From: Alkalihalobacillus sp. BA299
GTDB taxonomy: Bacteria; Bacillota; Bacilli; Bacillales; Bacillaceae_F
DNA: 64,000 nucleotides
NCBI RefSeq assembly: GCF_017745675.1
Contig: NZ_JAFLJM010000012.1
Location: 62,001-126,000, forward strand
Direction of reading: 5' to 3'
Shown: positions 7,520-16,937 of the stretch, one piece after another
Layout of the letters: every line of letters starts with the position of its first letter
How positions within the stretch are numbered: the first letter of the stretch is position 1
Position numbers and translations under genes: made by a program
The notes under the pieces: generated by a model
What the model was told of the DNA's origin: nothing
Seen by the model: the letters and a program-made list of their open reading frames with translations, nothing else
Databases searched by the model: none

Positions 7520-8309
7520 GCTTCGCTTTAAGACGTTGCCACCCGTATTCATATAACCTTCATTATCATACTCGAGCATGATGAGATTATGGTTTCGAAG
7601 CGCTGTACCAATGGCAGAGCCCATTCCAATATCCATTCCACCGTCCCCTGTAACCATGACAAATGTAGCATCCTCGGCAACTTCAATTTCTCCACGACGT
7701 TTTAGTTCTAAAAATACTTCTACTGTACCCGATAACCGTGTCACATGCTGCACAGTTAATACATTTTTCTTGCTCTAACTGCGGTAAGAACCCTTGACGT
7801 GATCCACTTAAATCCTTTACCACACTGTTACCTTGCGCAGTAATAACTCCACCAATTTCTTGCGTTAAGTAGCCTAACTGAGGTTGAGCTCGTTCAAATG
7901 TTTGACCAACTGCATCTTCAGGTACTTCATACGTTTTAAACTTTACTTCATTAAAACCACGATCAAAGGTACGAATATTTGATTCTACTAAATGAGGATA
8001 TTTTTTTTCGAACGTTTTACGAATAACAGCCCTCATAATCTCCGGATCTAAAAAATCACATATTTTAAACATTGCACCTAGCATTGCGGTATTTACCTTT
8101 GTTTTCTCTTCAACGGCAATGTTTAAGGCATCCACGACCGCTGTCCCATATTCGATTTGTAAGTCTCTTTTAATTTCATCAAATTCTCTTATTGAGTTGA
8201 CAAGAATAATTCCATCGGACCTCATTCCACTAATAACATTAACCATTTTATATAATGCCTCATGAAATACACCAATGACGTGCGGTTCTACTCCCTCCCT
8301 AAACTTCAT
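7520..8309 (-). pseudogene. Decayed 2-oxoacid:ferredoxin oxidoreductase (gamma/delta plus beta fragments)
   Basis: Going down the minus strand, 8309-7740 codes for about 190 residues of a gamma-delta subunit, missing the N-terminal GxGGQG region. It ends in a broken ferredoxin motif, KCINCAACDT. At about 7740 the frame jumps to a beta-subunit piece (VEVFLELKRRGE, then the thiamine-diphosphate motif GDGGMDIGMG and NEGYMNTGG), which is cut again near 7525. The whole alpha subunit and most of beta are gone. At least three deletion ends are visible, so no enzyme can be made. An Fnr-like box still lies upstream (8376-8391). Confidence 0.88.
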
Positions 8310-8375
8310 TTAATAAAATTTATCATTTGATGAACTTCCCCTATTTTCATTATAGAAGGTTTGAAGTTTTTTCAC

Positions 8376-8391
8376 TGTGACATAAATCATA
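8376..8391. promoter_or_regulatory. Fnr-like box in front of the por remnant
   Basis: TGTGA-CATAAA-TCATA differs at one base from the CRP/Fnr palindrome TGTGA-N6-TCACA. It lies 67 bases before the remnant's first codon (minus strand). The rest of 8392-8600 holds no other clear site. Confidence 0.5.
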
Positions 8392-8602
8392 CAATTTTAA
8401 AAAAATTATATAACACTTTTTTTAATAAGATTAAACTCTAGCATTATTCAACAAATGATTACAAAAATAATTGTATAACAGATCAAAATATGTACTATAA
8501 CAGAAAGAAGAAGCTCTTTTAATTGATAAGCTTCCCCATTTTCTTAGCTCAATAGGACATATACAGTTTAAATTTCAAGTTTTTTTGAAATAAAGCTCTA
8601 CT

Positions 8603-8645
8603 AGTGATTAATATCACAACCTCAAATTGAATGGCTTGTTATTAT
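8603..8645 (+). promoter_or_regulatory. Fnr-type activated promoter of hcp
   Basis: AGTGA-TTAATA-TCACA (8603-8618) has one mismatch to the Fnr palindrome. TATTAT at 8640-8645 is a good -10. With a start near 8652 the palindrome centre is at -41.5, the exact class II activator position, and no good -35 is present. A close Rex-box resemblance also exists (TAGTGAT/ATCACAA). Confidence 0.75.
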
Positions 8646-8744
8646 TACCGTAGTTAAAAAATTGCTAATGAAGTATTGGCAATGATGACTTCATTTAAGT
8701 AACGACTTACTAAAAAACAAAAAGTTTATTGGAGGATATGGTTT

Positions 8745-10406
8745 ATGAGTATGTTTTGCTATCAATGTCAGGAAACAGCAAAAGGAACAGGTTGTACAAT
8801 TGTAGGGGTATGTGGTAAAAAAGATGACCTTGCGAATATGCAGGATTTACTGATCTATACGATAAAAGGGGTTGCGATTGTAAATAATATCGCACGGGAG
8901 CTCGGTGTCAATCAAAAAGAGACAGATGAATATATCGTTACCTCTCTTTTTATGACGATTACAAATGCAAACTGGGATAAAGAAGATTTCTTTAATCATA
9001 TAAGAAAAGGCTTGGCACTTCGTGAAGAGACGAAAAAGGCAATTGCTAATGCTGGTGAAACAGTACAAAATACGAGCGACTTTGTCACTTGGTTTGCCGA
9101 TACGAATGAAGCGATTGAAATCAAATCGGCGAGTCAAGAAGTAAGTATACTAGCTACAAGAGATGAAGATATTCGTTCATTACGTGAGTTCATTATTTAC
9201 GGTTTAAAAGGTTTAGCGGCTTATATGGAGCATGCGAATCATTTAGGGTATCAAAAAGACGGTCTTTATGCCTTTATGCAAAAAGCACTTGCTGAAGTGA
9301 CCTATGATGATCTTTCCATTGATGAATTAGTAGGGTTAGCAATGGAATGCGGTAAATATGGTGTGCATGCGATGGAGCTGTTAGATAAAGCAAATACAAC
9401 TACTTATGGTAATCCTGAAATTACAAAAGTAAATATTGGTGTTCGAAATAATCCTGGAATATTAATTAGTGGTCATGACTTAAAGGATATGGAACAACTC
9501 CTTGCACAAACGGAAGGAACTGGAGTTGATGTTTATACGCATAGTGAGATGCTTCCTGCTAACTATTACCCAGCATTTAAAAAATATAGCCACTTTGTTG
9601 GAAATTACGGTAATGCGTGGTGGGAGCAAACACGTGAGTTTGAGAGCTTTAACGGTCCGATCCTCATGACGACAAACTGTATTGTACCACCAAAAGCTTC
9701 ATATAAAGATCGTATGTACACAACAGGTGCAACGGGTGTTGAAGGTGTCATGCATATAGAAAAGAATGAGGACGGAACAAAGGATTTTTCAGCGATCATC
9801 GAGCATGCGAAAACCTGTGAGCCTCCAGTAGAAATTGAAAATGGAGAAATCATTGGTGGATTTGCACATGACCAAGTCCTCCAATTGGCTGACAATGTTG
9901 TAGAGGCAGTAATAAATGGGGATATTAAACGTTTCTTTGTGATGGCTGGTTGTGATGGTAGACATAAAACGAGAGGCTATTATACAGACTTTGCCGAAGA
10001 ATTACCAAAAGATACCGTTATTTTGACAGCTGGCTGTGCGAAATATCGTTACAACAAGCTTGATTTAGGAGATATTAATGGTATTCCAAGAGTATTAGAT
10101 GCCGGACAATGTAACGACTCATATTCACTCATTATGATTGCATTAAAATTAAAAGAAGCATTTGGTTTAGAAAGTGTCAATGACCTACCATTATCATATA
10201 ATATTGCATGGTATGAGCAAAAAGCGGTTATTGTTTTCTTATCCTTACTATACCTTGATGTAAAAAACATCCATGTAGGTCCAACTTTACCAGCATTTTT
10301 TTCAGACAATGTGAAAAAGATGCTAATCGAGAAATTCAATATTGGTGGCATCACTAACACAACAGATGATATCAAGATGTTCATGAATGCACTAGTAACA
10401 CAATAA
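8745..10406 (+). CDS. hcp: Hybrid cluster protein (hydroxylamine reductase/NO-stress protein)
   Basis: A 553-residue protein whose first residues give the 4Fe-4S motif C5-x2-C8-x8-C17-x5-C23. Later come the hybrid-cluster ligand regions ([34 protein letters not shown]). Hcp reduces hydroxylamine in vitro and acts on nitric oxide in anaerobic cells. The short Cys spacing without the extra N-terminal insert fits the clostridial/Bacillus class. GGAGG lies nine bases before the ATG at 8745. It is a single-gene unit under an Fnr-like promoter, in keeping with the nitrate genes to the left. No hcr reductase is next to it. Confidence 0.95.
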   Translation: MSMFCYQCQETAKGTGCTIVGVCGKKDDLANMQDLLIYTIKGVAIVNNIARELGVNQKETDEYIVTSLFMTITNANWDKEDFFNHIRKGLALREETKKAIANAGETVQNTSDFVTWFADTNEAIEIKSASQEVSILATRDEDIRSLREFIIYGLKGLAAYMEHANHLGYQKDGLYAFMQKALAEVTYDDLSIDELVGLAMECGKYGVHAMELLDKANTTTYGNPEITKVNIGVRNNPGILISGHDLKDMEQLLAQTEGTGVDVYTHSEMLPANYYPAFKKYSHFVGNYGNAWWEQTREFESFNGPILMTTNCIVPPKASYKDRMYTTGATGVEGVMHIEKNEDGTKDFSAIIEHAKTCEPPVEIENGEIIGGFAHDQVLQLADNVVEAVINGDIKRFFVMAGCDGRHKTRGYYTDFAEELPKDTVILTAGCAKYRYNKLDLGDINGIPRVLDAGQCNDSYSLIMIALKLKEAFGLESVNDLPLSYNIAWYEQKAVIVFLSLLYLDVKNIHVGPTLPAFFSDNVKKMLIEKFNIGGITNTTDDIKMFMNALVTQ

Positions 10407-10470
10407 TCTGTCGCTATAAATTAAACTTTTTTAATAATAAAGGCTCTTTTCTCAAAGATTGTTGTTTTTA

Positions 10471-10547
10471 GCTTTTGGACCGTAAGCCAAGCGGATGCTT
10501 GGCTCTTCACACATAGTGTGAAGAGTTTCAAAAAACGGTCCAAAAGC
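10471..10547. repeat. Three-way-junction inverted repeat
   Basis: Outer arms GCTTTTGGACCGT (10471-10483) and ACGGTCCAAAAGC (10535-10547) are a perfect 13-bp inverted repeat. Inside are two further perfect hairpins: AGCCAAGC-GGAT-GCTTGGCT (10485-10504) and CTTCACAC-ATA-GTGTGAAG (10505-10523). Almost all of the 77 bases are paired in a cloverleaf-like fold. No T-run follows. It lies between hcp and the cydC terminator. It could be a small mobile palindromic element or a structured RNA. Confidence 0.75.
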
Positions 10548-10579
10548 AACAAAGTTTACGAAAACAGCCATAATAAAAG

Positions 10580-10624
10580 AAGGATTCCATGTAACTAAAT
10601 AATGGTTACTCGGAATCCTTTTAT
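10580..10624. terminator. Bidirectional terminator between hcp and cydC
   Basis: AAGGATTCC (10580-10588) pairs with GGAATCCTT (10612-10620), with an inner GTAAC/GTTAC. TTTTA follows on the plus strand and CTTTTATT on the minus strand. Confidence 0.75.
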
Positions 10625-10694
10625 ACTGTAATTCAGTATTTCTTTTCTTTTTGGGGAACGAATGGTAATAAACCTTATTATTATCTACTTACAT

Positions 10695-12410
10695 TCATTG
10701 AATAACACTTTTCTCGATTTGTTTCAATTGATAAAAGTAGCCTTTTGCATCCATAAGTTCAATGAATGTACCATACTCAACAATCTTCCCTTGATCCATC
10801 ACAATAATTTGATCCATTTGCTCTAATCCCTCAAGTCGGTGGCTAATAATCACTACTGTATCGTCTTTAGCTTTACGGAACAATAGTTCATAGAGTCGGC
10901 GTTCTGTCCATGAATCAAGAGAGGAAGTTGGCTCATCAAGAAGCCAAAAGTTTCTACCTTTAGCAACCGCCCGAGCCATTGCTAACCGCTGCTTTTCACC
11001 ACCTGACAAGTTCTGCCCTTTTTCCATAACCTCATCCTCTAATAAGAAGTCTGGCAATTGGACATCGGCTAATAGCTGTTGTAATTGTTCTTCTGACCAT
11101 AATTCGGACGATAATAAGAGGTTATCTTTAACCGTCCCACTGAAAAAGTGGTTTTCTTGAAGAACTACATTGGTCCCTTCCCATACGCTTTCTTCGTCAT
11201 GCTGACTGACTGGTACTCCACTAAAAAAAAGCTCCCCCTCAGATGGAGAATATAATTTTAATAGGAGCTTCAACAACATTGATTTACCTGACCCGCTCGG
11301 CCCGACTATCGCAGTTTTCGAACCAGCAGGCAACACCAGATCAATTTGATCTAATGCTTTACGCTGTTCATCAGGAAAGATAAAGCTAACCCCTTTTAAT
11401 TCAATCGATGGGGCATCACTAGGAAATGAGTTCCCTTTTGCAGGCGGTGCTGCTGTTTCTTCATTTTTTATAACCGAATCGAGTCTTTTTGCCGCTCTTT
11501 CACTTTCTTCATAATATATTGGAAAAGCAGCCATCGGCGTCGAGTGTTCAAACACCGTCAGACTTACCATGACAAGCATCGCTAAGAATACCCCCTCTAA
11601 GCTTCCACCGGCAACCAAAAATGCCCCGATAGCTAACACAGACCAAACGACTAAAAGTGAAGCACCCGTGTTAAATGATTGATTGTAGATCGATTGTTTA
11701 ATAGCTTGTTGTTCTTCGTGAATGTACGCATTCGAAGCCATAACGAGCTGTTGTTCTTTTTCTTCTAGCTTTTGGTGAATTTTCAGCTCACGAAAGCCTT
11801 GAAACCACTCGGTCACTTCCGTAGATAAATGAGCTCGCTTTTCACGAACTCTTCGGCTAATTTTTTTCTGTTTTTGCGCAAACCATGCTGGAATAACCAA
11901 ACCAGTCAAAAGCAGACCGATTGTAAGTAAAACAACGATCGAAATCGAATAAAACGATACAAAAAGAATTGTACTTAAGAAAACCAGCACCATAATGATC
12001 GGTGGATACATGACGCGAAGAAACAAGTTTTGCAGGCTTTCAACATCGCCAACTATACGTGCGAGCAGATCCCCGCTCCGATGCTTTTGTAGTAAACTAG
12101 GTCGAAGCCGTTCCAATTTTTCATAGAAATAAACTCGTAAATCACTGAGCATCGTGAAGGTTGCCTGATGAGAATAATAACGTTCCCCGTAACGGCTCAA
12201 AGCACGCATAATACTACCTATTTTAACAACAGCGACCATAACAAGTAATACATATAACGGCGGTTCAAGAGCTGCTCGAGAGATTAAGTAACCATTGGCT
12301 CCAAATAAGATGACTGCCGTTATTCCTGCAATATATGCAAATACGATTGACAAGATAATATCTCTTTTGTTCACCATAATGACGCGGATCATATTTATCA
12401 GCTCATTCAT
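10695..12410 (-). CDS. cydC: ABC exporter subunit CydC (cytochrome bd assembly)
   Basis: A 571-residue half-transporter: six membrane segments in the first 300 residues, then a nucleotide-binding domain with Walker A GPSGSGKS, signature LSGGEKQR and Walker B FWLLDEPTSSLD. CydDC exports thiols (cysteine/glutathione) and binds haem. It is needed to assemble cytochrome bd. Its ATG overlaps the cydD stop, so it is the last gene of cydABS-DC. Assigned CydC because it is the second, downstream half. Confidence 0.9.
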   Translation of the reverse strand: MNELINMIRVIMVNKRDIILSIVFAYIAGITAVILFGANGYLISRAALEPPLYVLLVMVAVVKIGSIMRALSRYGERYYSHQATFTMLSDLRVYFYEKLERLRPSLLQKHRSGDLLARIVGDVESLQNLFLRVMYPPIIMVLVFLSTILFVSFYSISIVVLLTIGLLLTGLVIPAWFAQKQKKISRRVREKRAHLSTEVTEWFQGFRELKIHQKLEEKEQQLVMASNAYIHEEQQAIKQSIYNQSFNTGASLLVVWSVLAIGAFLVAGGSLEGVFLAMLVMVSLTVFEHSTPMAAFPIYYEESERAAKRLDSVIKNEETAAPPAKGNSFPSDAPSIELKGVSFIFPDEQRKALDQIDLVLPAGSKTAIVGPSGSGKSMLLKLLLKLYSPSEGELFFSGVPVSQHDEESVWEGTNVVLQENHFFSGTVKDNLLLSSELWSEEQLQQLLADVQLPDFLLEDEVMEKGQNLSGGEKQRLAMARAVAKGRNFWLLDEPTSSLDSWTERRLYELLFRKAKDDTVVIISHRLEGLEQMDQIIVMDQGKIVEYGTFIELMDAKGYFYQLKQIEKSVIQ

Positions 12411-14128
12411 TTCTGCTCCTCCCTTCCCTGTTTAGAGAACAGTTCTTGATAGGCTGAAACGGAAGCTTTCAACTGATCGTGTGTTCCTTGTGCAACTAAT
12501 GCCCCATGTTTCAGAAACAGAATATGTCCCGCTTCTTTTATTGTCTGTATCCGATGCGCAACCGTAATGATTGTCGAGGTTTCAGCTAATTCTCGGATTG
12601 ATTGATGAAGCAATTGCTCAGTAAATAAATCAAGCCCAGTTGTTGGCTCATCAAACAGTACGACCAATGGCTTCTTTAAAAAGGCACGCGCTAAAGCAAT
12701 CCGCTGTTTTTCCCCACCAGAAAGACCTCTTCCACCTTCACCAATCGGCGTATCATAACTTAAAGACAATGATTCAACTAACTCAGAAATCCCCGCTTTT
12801 TTAGCTGCAACCTTAATTTCTTCTCTAGTTGCATCAATCCCTAGCGCAATGTTCTCTGCAATCGATCCTGCAAATAAGTATGGATGCTGTGTAATATAGC
12901 TAATGTGACGAAACCAGTCCTGCTCTCTATATTCTGAACGTAATCGGCCATTGACAATCACATCACCTGCAGAAGGCTCTAATAGCCCTGCAATCACATG
13001 AAGCAGCGTCGTCTTTCCAGAGCCACTTTTACCAACAATAGCAACTTGACTCTTAGGTGGAATATTCGCCTGTATATTCTTTAAGGCAAAACCTTTTGAA
13101 TCGTATTCAAAGCCAATGTTCTTAAGTTCTATTGAAACAGGTTGCTTCAGCATCGAACCGTTGCCCCACTTGGTTATGCAATCTTCTTTGGAAAGCTCTT
13201 GCTCAATTTTGGAAGCTGCACCTGTACTGCTTCGGCCTGCATGGAAAGCACTACCGAGTTCCTTCAGCATATTGAAAAATTCCGGGACTAATAAAAGGAT
13301 AAAAAATGCTGCAAAAAAACTAATTTCATTAAATACAACGAGACGCAAGCCTAGCTCTAAGGCAACAAGTCCAATACTGAGCATCGAGATAAACTCTAAC
13401 ATCAATGACGAAGTAAACGCTACTTTTAAAATTTTCATCGTTGCATCGCGAAAATCTAGGCTACTATGACGAATCATCTCTTTGTAATGCTTGGAACGAC
13501 CATACAATTTTAAGCTTACAAGCCCTTGTAATGTATCAAGAAACCGTCCAGAAAAGGCAGTCAAACTATCGAGCTTTTCCTCTGATTTTTGTTGCGTGAT
13601 CTTACCAATGATAATCATAAATAGCGGAATAAATGGTGCCGTTAATAAAATAATAAGCCCAGAGTAGACATGTTGTGTAAACACGACAACTAAGAGCATA
13701 ATCGGAGCAACTGTTGTTAATATTCGTTGCGGAACATATTTACTATAAAAACTATCCAGCTCATCCACTGCATCCATCATTACACTTACTTTTTCGCCTG
13801 ATTGTCCTGTGTAGGATTCTATTAATGACTGACCTGAATAAGCTTGTAAAAGCCTTTTACGAAAGTCAGCTTTCACCTCTGCTGCCATGTTAAGACCAAT
13901 CTTTCCACTCCAATACGATAATACCGCCCTAACCATAAAGACGCCTAATAAGAGCAATAAAAATAAAATCACTTCTTCAAACGTACGTTGATTGAGGAAA
14001 AGACCATCGACAATCGAAACGATCAAATAAGCTTGCATAATGACTGCAGCACCGAACATTATCGCTAGTACAAAAAGTGAATAATACCGCCCCTTCTGAG
14101 CCTTAGCAAGCTTTTGAAGTGTCTTCAT
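12407..14128 (-). CDS. cydD: ABC exporter subunit CydD (cytochrome bd assembly)
   Basis: A 573-residue half-transporter: membrane domain to about residue 310, then Walker A GKSGSGKTT, signature LSGGEKQR and Walker B VVLFDEPTTGLD. It forms the heterodimer with CydC. I start at the ATG at 14128. A TTG directly before it (14131) is possible but adds only one residue. A GAGG site sits inside the last codons of cydS, so translation is likely coupled to that gene. Confidence 0.9.
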   Translation of the reverse strand: MKTLQKLAKAQKGRYYSLFVLAIMFGAAVIMQAYLIVSIVDGLFLNQRTFEEVILFLLLLLGVFMVRAVLSYWSGKIGLNMAAEVKADFRKRLLQAYSGQSLIESYTGQSGEKVSVMMDAVDELDSFYSKYVPQRILTTVAPIMLLVVVFTQHVYSGLIILLTAPFIPLFMIIIGKITQQKSEEKLDSLTAFSGRFLDTLQGLVSLKLYGRSKHYKEMIRHSSLDFRDATMKILKVAFTSSLMLEFISMLSIGLVALELGLRLVVFNEISFFAAFFILLLVPEFFNMLKELGSAFHAGRSSTGAASKIEQELSKEDCITKWGNGSMLKQPVSIELKNIGFEYDSKGFALKNIQANIPPKSQVAIVGKSGSGKTTLLHVIAGLLEPSAGDVIVNGRLRSEYREQDWFRHISYITQHPYLFAGSIAENIALGIDATREEIKVAAKKAGISELVESLSLSYDTPIGEGGRGLSGGEKQRIALARAFLKKPLVVLFDEPTTGLDLFTEQLLHQSIRELAETSTIITVAHRIQTIKEAGHILFLKHGALVAQGTHDQLKASVSAYQELFSKQGREEQK

Positions 14129-14131
14129 CAA

Positions 14132-14233
14132 TTAATCCTCGTACTTTGTACTTTTAGTAGCTACGAATATGGAAAGTATCATCGCTAGTACGACAACAAG
14201 GAACGGTGCATAAAACAATAAGAAGCTGTGCAT
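14132..14233 (-). CDS. cydS: Small cytochrome bd subunit CydS (33 residues)
   Basis: The frame from ATG at 14233 to TAA at 14132-14134 codes for 33 residues: a short polar start MHSFLLFYAP, one membrane helix (FLVVVLAMILSIFVA) and a charged tail TKSTKYED. GGAGG lies nine bases upstream. Length, single helix and the Y-A-P motif match CydS of the Geobacillus bd oxidase, the third subunit bound to CydA. It lies between cydB and cydD and is short enough to be missed by automated annotation. Confidence 0.85.
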   Translation of the reverse strand: MHSFLLFYAPFLVVVLAMILSIFVATKSTKYED

Positions 14234-14245
14234 CAATATTCCTCC

Positions 14246-15262
14246 TTAGACTTTACCTTTTTGAATGTAGGGCTTATTCATTATAAACAGCTTAAACACT
14301 AAATAAAGAGACGGAATGAGTAGCAATAGTCCTAAAATAAATACAGTCACTAATGCATAGGCCATCGTTTCATTCGTAAAACTATCATAGATCGTTAAAT
14401 GTGGATACAATAAATAAGGATATCGCGACACTCCATAACCGTAAAAAGCACAAGCAAACTGTAAGACAACAAAAATAAACGACCAACCGTATTGCTTTGT
14501 TTTTAAAAACCATAAGCTAACGAGAAAACAAATAAAGGATATCGCAAAGACCCACCAAAGTGAAAGTAATCCTGCAAAATGAGCAGGGTTATGCCATCTC
14601 ATTTCAATAATTATCCCTAGTGCTGTTACAATGGTCGGGAAGCTCCAAATCCACGTATATTTCCGGAACAAGCGAAGTGCCTGCCGATCCTCAGCAACAG
14701 AAGAGTAATAAGCTAAAAAACTCGCTGAAATAAATAATACACTCACAAGACTCAGCAAAACAATGGACCAGGCAAATGGACTTGTAAATAAAGCGATATA
14801 ATCTAATTCTATTCCTCCCCAAGAAGTTTCTCGAATAAACCCTCCTTGTGACACAATTAAAGCTGTCGTCAATGAGGCAGGAATGAGCACGCCTGTTACT
14901 CCATACATTAATGTATACCCCTTGTGCCCTTTTGAACCATATGTCCCGAAAGCATAATAGCTTCCACGCAAAGCTAACAATATAATCGAAATGCTAATTG
15001 GAATTAATAACACCGTTCCGAAATAGTAAGCCGTTTTTGGGAAAAAGCCAATCATTCCAACGAAAAAGAATACAAGAAACACGTTCGTAATCTCCCATAC
15101 TGGAGACAAATATCTCTGTATGACACTGTTTACAATATGATGCTTCCCTGTAACAATTGTAGAAGCATTAAAAAATCCTGCTCCAAAATCAATGGAGGCC
15201 ACAATGACATACCCAAATAGGAACAACCACAGTACTGATATTCCTAAAATCTCAATCGTCAT
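14246..15262 (-). CDS. cydB: Cytochrome bd ubiquinol/menaquinol oxidase subunit II
   Basis: A 338-residue membrane protein with eight or nine helices, beginning with the CydB-type ISVLWLFLFGYVIVASIDFG segment, where the Asp in helix 1 is conserved. It pairs with CydA in the high-affinity quinol oxidase of the cytoplasmic membrane. Its ATG overlaps the cydA stop by four bases (ATGA), so the two are translationally coupled. A ribosome site for the next gene, cydS, lies just before its own stop. Confidence 0.93.
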   Translation of the reverse strand: MTIEILGISVLWLFLFGYVIVASIDFGAGFFNASTIVTGKHHIVNSVIQRYLSPVWEITNVFLVFFFVGMIGFFPKTAYYFGTVLLIPISISIILLALRGSYYAFGTYGSKGHKGYTLMYGVTGVLIPASLTTALIVSQGGFIRETSWGGIELDYIALFTSPFAWSIVLLSLVSVLFISASFLAYYSSVAEDRQALRLFRKYTWIWSFPTIVTALGIIIEMRWHNPAHFAGLLSLWWVFAISFICFLVSLWFLKTKQYGWSFIFVVLQFACAFYGYGVSRYPYLLYPHLTIYDSFTNETMAYALVTVFILGLLLLIPSLYLVFKLFIMNKPYIQKGKV

Positions 15263-16599
15263 CTCGCAACACTCCTTTGTACGTTAGAGCTTTTTTCTAA
15301 TTCACGCTCAACCGGATTCTTTTTAAACATACGAATTAATACGACAGCTGTTCCAAACATTAAAATGAAATAAAGGACTGCAAATGCAATAAACATCATC
15401 CAGACATGCGGTGAATCTGTTGCTCCTTCTGCAGTCGTCATAAACCCTCTCATGATCCACGGTTGTCGCCCTACCTCAGTAAACCACCAACCAGCCTGAA
15501 TCGCGAGCATCGAGAGCGGCCCAGAAGTAACGAGTAGAAAACGAAACGCACGTGTTTGAATGAAAGACCAATTTCGTGACATGGATAGCCAGTACACCAT
15601 CGATAGAACAGTTAACCAAATACCAATCATCACCATAATGTCGAACATATAATGAACCACATAAGGTGGATGAAATTTTTTAGGGATATCATTCAATCCA
15701 GTAACAACCCCACTTGGGTCACTATGGACGAGAATACTAAGAGCATAAGGTATTTCGATGCCATATTTCACTTCATTCTCTTCAGTTAATACACCGAAAA
15801 GAACGAGTGGTGCTTCCCCTTCTGTTTCAAAATGCCATTCGGCTGCTGCTAGTTTTTCAGGTTGATAATCTGCTAGAAGCTTCCCAGATAAATCACCTAC
15901 AAGTGCTGTTGCGACACAAAAAATAAAGCCAACTTTCATCGTTAAAGCGAGTGCTTTACGATGGTATTCATGGCGGTTACCTCTCATCAAATGGAAAGCT
16001 GCAATAGATGCCAGCACAAAAGCTGATGTCATATAAGCAGACGTTAAAACATGCGCTACTTTTGTAGGCATAGCAGGGTTGAACATCGCTTGAAGTGGTT
16101 GAATATTTGTTAACTCACCATTCACTAGTGAAAACCCTTGTGGTGTATTCATAAATCCATTCACAGATGTAATAAATAGAGCTGACATAGCCGCTCCTAA
16201 AACGACTGGAGCAAGCAAATAAAAGTGAAGCTTCGGGTTTTTAAAACGATCCCATGTATATAAATAAATGCCGAGAAAAATGGCCTCAAAGAAAAAGGCG
16301 AAGGTCTCCATAAATAAAGGTAGTGCAACAAGCTGTCCAGCAAATTCCATAAAACGAGGCCATAATAAAGCGAGCTGCAACGCAATAGCCGTTCCAGTTA
16401 CAACGCCTACAGCTACACTGATTACATAGCCACGTGCCCAACGCTTCGCAAGCAGCAGATAATGTTCATCTTGCCTTCTTAAACCGATCCAATGAGCAAG
16501 CATAATCATGATCGGCACACCAACACCGACTGTTGCAAAAACCACATGTACGGAAAGTGTTAACATCGTTAAATAGCGACTAAAATCAACTGATTCCAT
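15259..16599 (-). CDS. cydA: Cytochrome bd oxidase subunit I
   Basis: A 446-residue haem-bearing subunit. It has a haem-ligand His in LSVHVVFA near the N-terminus, a second His in KVAHVLTSAYM, the GRQPW motif after GWWFTEV, and the short Q-loop typical of Bacillaceae. Start set at 16599: AAAGGAGG precedes this ATG, while an in-frame ATG at 16623 would place that site inside the gene. First gene of the cyd operon, behind a Rex/Fnr-type palindrome. Confidence 0.95.
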   Translation of the reverse strand: MESVDFSRYLTMLTLSVHVVFATVGVGVPIMIMLAHWIGLRRQDEHYLLLAKRWARGYVISVAVGVVTGTAIALQLALLWPRFMEFAGQLVALPLFMETFAFFFEAIFLGIYLYTWDRFKNPKLHFYLLAPVVLGAAMSALFITSVNGFMNTPQGFSLVNGELTNIQPLQAMFNPAMPTKVAHVLTSAYMTSAFVLASIAAFHLMRGNRHEYHRKALALTMKVGFIFCVATALVGDLSGKLLADYQPEKLAAAEWHFETEGEAPLVLFGVLTEENEVKYGIEIPYALSILVHSDPSGVVTGLNDIPKKFHPPYVVHYMFDIMVMIGIWLTVLSMVYWLSMSRNWSFIQTRAFRFLLVTSGPLSMLAIQAGWWFTEVGRQPWIMRGFMTTAEGATDSPHVWMMFIAFAVLYFILMFGTAVVLIRMFKKNPVERELEKSSNVQRSVAR

Positions 16600-16669
16600 C
16601 TTCCCCTCCTCCTTTAACTCCATTACTTTATCAATATAAAACTATAGATATAGTGTATACCTATATCGT

Positions 16670-16687
16670 TTGTGAAACGTATCACAA
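16670..16687. promoter_or_regulatory. Rex/Fnr-type operator of the cyd operon
   Basis: TTGTGAA-ACGT-ATCACAA matches the Rex box TTGTGAA-N4-TTCACAA at all but one position. It also contains a perfect TGTGA-N6-TCACA. It lies 70 bases upstream of cydA. Rex represses cyd in B. subtilis when NAD+ is plentiful. Confidence 0.85.
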
Positions 16688-16850
16688 AATAAACAATTCT
16701 GTTACAAAAGATTGAGCATTTCGTGACTACATTACATAGAAATCGACAATCTGTCCTTCACTATCAATTAATGTAAATAATTTAAAATAAACTCGTTATT
16801 CATAAAAGGTCAGGTACTAACCTCTTCTATTTATTTAATCGAATCATTTA
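16688..16850. other. A+T-rich spacer between the cyd and TRAP units
   Basis: About 160 bases. On the minus strand it should contain the cydA -35 region, but no canonical promoter or gene is visible. Confidence 0.4.
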
Positions 16851-16880
16851 AAAAAACCCAAATCCATATTCGATTTGGGC
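16851..16880 (-). terminator. Terminator of the TRAP operon
   Basis: GCCCAAATC/GATTTGGG hairpin with a 6-base loop, one mismatch region at the apex, followed on the minus strand by TTTTTTT. The stem closely resembles that of the terminator at 47077-47105. Confidence 0.88.
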
Positions 16881-16937
16881 TTCTCATTGATACGTTATTC
16901 CTTATGCATCTGATAAAATATCAGTTCTTTGTTACAG

